Source: Spirochaetales bacterium (GTDB lineage: Bacteria > Spirochaetota > Spirochaetia > SZUA-6 > DRHE01). Taken from it: a stretch of 6,970 bases of DNA. The first letter of the stretch is position 1, and each line of letters begins with the position of its first letter. Both the position numbers and the translations under genes were made by a program. Location: contig JAFGFV010000273.1 in the NCBI GenBank assembly GCA_016930895.1, positions 1 to 6,970 on the forward strand, in the 5' to 3' direction. A model generated the notes under the pieces. It was not told the origin of the DNA. It did no database searches and worked only from the letters and a program-made list of their open reading frames with translations. Positions 4,664-6,970 of this stretch are shown one piece after another.

Positions 4664-6970
4664 ATGGTTCCTGAAACGATAAAGCGAGTTTACTACGGCC
4701 AGGGATCCGAGGATGTCATGGAGATGCCGAACTTGATCGACATCCAGCTGGCTTCCTTCGAGCGTTTCCTGCAGAGGGAGCGCCTGGCGGCCGGGAAGCC
4801 CCTGCAGCGTCAGGGCCTGGAGGATGTCTTTCAGGCGGTGTTTCCCATCGAGAGCCCCAACGGCGACATGGTGCTCGAGTACGGCGGCTACACCCTCGAC
4901 GAGTCGGCGGTGGTGCTGGAAGAGCAGGAGTGCAAGTCCAAGGGGCTGTCCTACGCGATCCCGATCAAGGCGAGAATCAACCTGGTGTTCCTGAACACCG
5001 GGGAGATACGCCAAAAAGAGATCTACATGGGCGATGTCCCGCTCATGACCCCCCGAGGGACCTTCATCATCAACGGGGCGGAGCGGGTGGTGGTCAGCCA
5101 GATCCACCGGTCCCCCGGGGTGATCTTTTCCCACGAGAAGGGCGTCTTCTCCTCGCGGATCATCCCGTACCGCGGCTCCTGGGTGGAGTTCGAGATCGAC
5201 CAGAAAAAGGAGCTCATCTTCGCCAAGATCGACCGCAAGAAAAAGATCCTGGCCACGGTGTTCCTGCGGGCCCTCGGGTTCGACACCCGCGAGAAGATCA
5301 TCGACCTGTTCTACAAGACCAAGAAGCTCACTCTGTCGGAGAAACGCGAGGACAGGGAGAAGCTCCTCGGGATGGTCTTTGCCCGGGCCGTGTATCACCA
5401 GGAAGGCGGCGAGAGCAAGAAGATCTACCGGGCCGGCGACAAGATCCACCCTCACGACGTGGAAGAGCTCATCCACTCCGGGATCAAGAAGATCGAGGTC
5501 ATCGACTTCAGCCACAACGACTCCCTGCACTCCTCGATCATCCTGAACTGTTTCGAGCGCGAGGAGATCATCTACTCGCGGGACGACCCCGGCAAGGACG
5601 AGCCCACCAAGGAAGAGTGCATCAGCCGCGTGTACGCGGTGCTCAAGCCGGGAGAGCCGATTACCCTGGAGAGCGCGGAGAAGGACCTGCAGTCGATGTT
5701 CTTCGCGGCCAGGCGCTACGACCTCGGGCGGGTGGGGCGCTACAAGCTGAACAAGAAATTCGACTACCCGGACAACCCCAAGACCCACACTCTGATCCCG
5801 CAGGACATCACCAACACCATGCGCTTCCTGATCGAGGTCTATGTCGGGGAACGCTACGTGGACGACATCGACCACCTGGGCAACCGGCGCATCCGCTCCG
5901 TCGGAGAGCTGCTGACCAACCATCTGAAGGTGGCCTTCACCCGCATGGAGCGCATCGCCAAGGAACGGATGTCCCTCAAGGAGGCGGACACGATCCGGCC
6001 GCAGGACCTGATCTCGATCAAGCCGGTGGTGGCTACGATCAAGGAGTTTTTCGGCTCCAGCCAGCTGTCCCAGTTCATGGACCAGGTCAACCCCCTGGCG
6101 GAGCTCACCCACAAGCGGCGCCTCAACGCCTTGGGCCCGGGGGGCCTGTCCCGGGACCGCGCGGGCTTCGAGGTCCGGGACGTTCACTACTCCCATTACG
6201 GCAGGATGTGCCCGATCGAGACCCCCGAAGGGCCCAACATCGGTCTGATCGTGTCGCTGGCCAACTATACCCGTGTCAACGAGTACGGGTTCCTGGAGAG
6301 CCCCTACCGGAAGGTCGTGGACGGGGTGGTCAGCAAGGAGATCGAGTACCTTTCGGCCATCGACGAGGAGAAGTTCTTCATCGCCCAGGCCAACGCCATT
6401 CTGGACAAGTCCGGCAAGTTCCAGGAGAAGCTGGTCTCGGTGCGGCGCGGCGGAGACTACACCACCCGCAAGCCCAAGGACATCCAGTACATGGACGTCT
6501 CCCCCAAGCAGATCATTTCGGTCTCCACGTCCCTGATTCCCTTCCTCGAGCACGACGATGCGAACCGGGCCCTCATGGGCTCGAACATGCAGCGTCAGGC
6601 GGTGCCGCTCCTGCGTCCCCAGCCGCCCCGCGTGGGCACCGGCATGGAGCGCAAGACGGCTTATGACTCCGGCGTGGTGGTGGTGAACAAGCGGCCGGGC
6701 AAGGTCGCGTATGTCTCCTCGGAAGAGATCTGGGTCAAGCCGGAGCACGGCAAGGGCGAAGAGCTGGACGTGTACAAGCTGATCAAGTTCCAGCGCACCA
6801 ACCAGGACACCTGCTTTACCCAGAAGCCGGTCGTGGCTCCCGGACAGAAGGTGGCCCGGGGGGATGTGCTCGCCGACGGCCCGGCTACCTACAACGGGGA
6901 GCTGGCCCTGGGCCGCAACGTGCTGGTGGCCTTCATGCCCTGGAACGGCTACAACTACGAGGACGCGATC
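4664..6970 (+). CDS. rpoB: DNA-directed RNA polymerase beta subunit (3' end cut by window)
   Basis: RpoB forms, with RpoC, the catalytic core of RNA polymerase and holds the rifampicin pocket. The frame is open without interruption for 769 codons to the last base of the window, roughly two thirds of a usual beta subunit. Seen in order: the N-terminal [11 protein letters not shown] (26-36), [10 protein letters not shown] (60-69), [17 protein letters not shown] (137-153), rifampicin cluster I starting [16 protein letters not shown] and ending at residue 495, [14 protein letters not shown], and [12 protein letters not shown] at the end, with the conserved Glu-Asp pair (E. coli 813-814) at 766-767. 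The ATG at 4664 follows GGGAGGG at 4654-4660. Asn488 replaces the Ser at E. coli position 531, as in naturally rifampicin-resistant spirochaetes. Expression probably depends on read-through of the upstream attenuator. rpoC is expected just beyond the window. Confidence 0.97.
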   Translation, partial: MVPETIKRVYYGQGSEDVMEMPNLIDIQLASFERFLQRERLAAGKPLQRQGLEDVFQAVFPIESPNGDMVLEYGGYTLDESAVVLEEQECKSKGLSYAIPIKARINLVFLNTGEIRQKEIYMGDVPLMTPRGTFIINGAERVVVSQIHRSPGVIFSHEKGVFSSRIIPYRGSWVEFEIDQKKELIFAKIDRKKKILATVFLRALGFDTREKIIDLFYKTKKLTLSEKREDREKLLGMVFARAVYHQEGGESKKIYRAGDKIHPHDVEELIHSGIKKIEVIDFSHNDSLHSSIILNCFEREEIIYSRDDPGKDEPTKEECISRVYAVLKPGEPITLESAEKDLQSMFFAARRYDLGRVGRYKLNKKFDYPDNPKTHTLIPQDITNTMRFLIEVYVGERYVDDIDHLGNRRIRSVGELLTNHLKVAFTRMERIAKERMSLKEADTIRPQDLISIKPVVATIKEFFGSSQLSQFMDQVNPLAELTHKRRLNALGPGGLSRDRAGFEVRDVHYSHYGRMCPIETPEGPNIGLIVSLANYTRVNEYGFLESPYRKVVDGVVSKEIEYLSAIDEEKFFIAQANAILDKSGKFQEKLVSVRRGGDYTTRKPKDIQYMDVSPKQIISVSTSLIPFLEHDDANRALMGSNMQRQAVPLLRPQPPRVGTGMERKTAYDSGVVVVNKRPGKVAYVSSEEIWVKPEHGKGEELDVYKLIKFQRTNQDTCFTQKPVVAPGQKVARGDVLADGPATYNGELALGRNVLVAFMPWNGYNYEDAI

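Noticed and set aside
4642..4670. TTGACC just upstream of rpoB as a possible promoter
   Set aside because: No -10 box stands at the right distance; the place it should occupy lies within the first rpoB codons and is GTTCCT-like.
4340..6748. An 802-codon open frame on the - strand opposite rpoB
   Set aside because: It is a low-complexity shadow (many His, Leu, Asp, Gly) produced by the GC-rich third-position bias of rpoB, which is unmistakable on the + strand.

Overview
The window is the bacterial ribosomal-protein/RNA-polymerase cluster rpmG - tRNA-Trp - secE - nusG - rplK - rplA - rplJ - rplL - rpoB, all on the + strand. A tRNA-Thr gene precedes it, and an unrelated gene on the - strand lies at the left edge. 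Protein wording points to a GC-rich member of the Spirochaetes. The NusG C-terminus, the L11 segment [16 protein letters not shown], the RpoB N-terminus ([38 protein letters not shown]) and an asparagine at the E. coli RpoB position 531 all fit that phylum. This placement is recalled family knowledge, not a search result.

Region by region. Positions 1-76 hold no recognisable gene. Positions 77-628 (- strand) encode a 183-residue hypothetical protein with one N-terminal membrane segment. Positions 629-795 are AT-rich and carry a near-consensus sigma-70 promoter for tRNA-Thr(GGU) (796-868). A second near-consensus promoter (928-956) drives rpmG and probably everything downstream. In many bacteria tuf (EF-Tu) sits between tRNA-Thr and rpmG; here the gap is only 118 bp and there is no tuf. 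tRNA-Trp(CCA) follows rpmG by 12 nt, then come secE and nusG (protein export, transcription elongation). Next are rplK-rplA (L11, L1) behind a leader that looks like the 23S rRNA L1-binding site, then rplJ-rplL (L10, L7/L12 stalk), then rpoB, cut by the window end after codon 769.

The genes act in gene expression: ribosome stalk proteins, a small zinc-ribbon ribosomal protein, a Sec translocon subunit, the NusG elongation factor and the RNA polymerase beta subunit. Control appears to be layered. One promoter serves the run, L1 probably represses rplKA translation, stop/start overlaps or short gaps couple rplK-rplA-rplJ, and a 316-bp non-coding stretch between rplL and rpoB contains a strong intrinsic-terminator-like hairpin among four other hairpins. 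That stretch is a likely attenuator that would lower polymerase output relative to the stalk proteins.

I found no mobile element, CRISPR array or new defence-type system. The points most worth checking are the structured rplL-rpoB spacer, the natural rifampicin-resistance residue in RpoB, the L1 leader, the missing tuf, and the unidentified left-hand gene.
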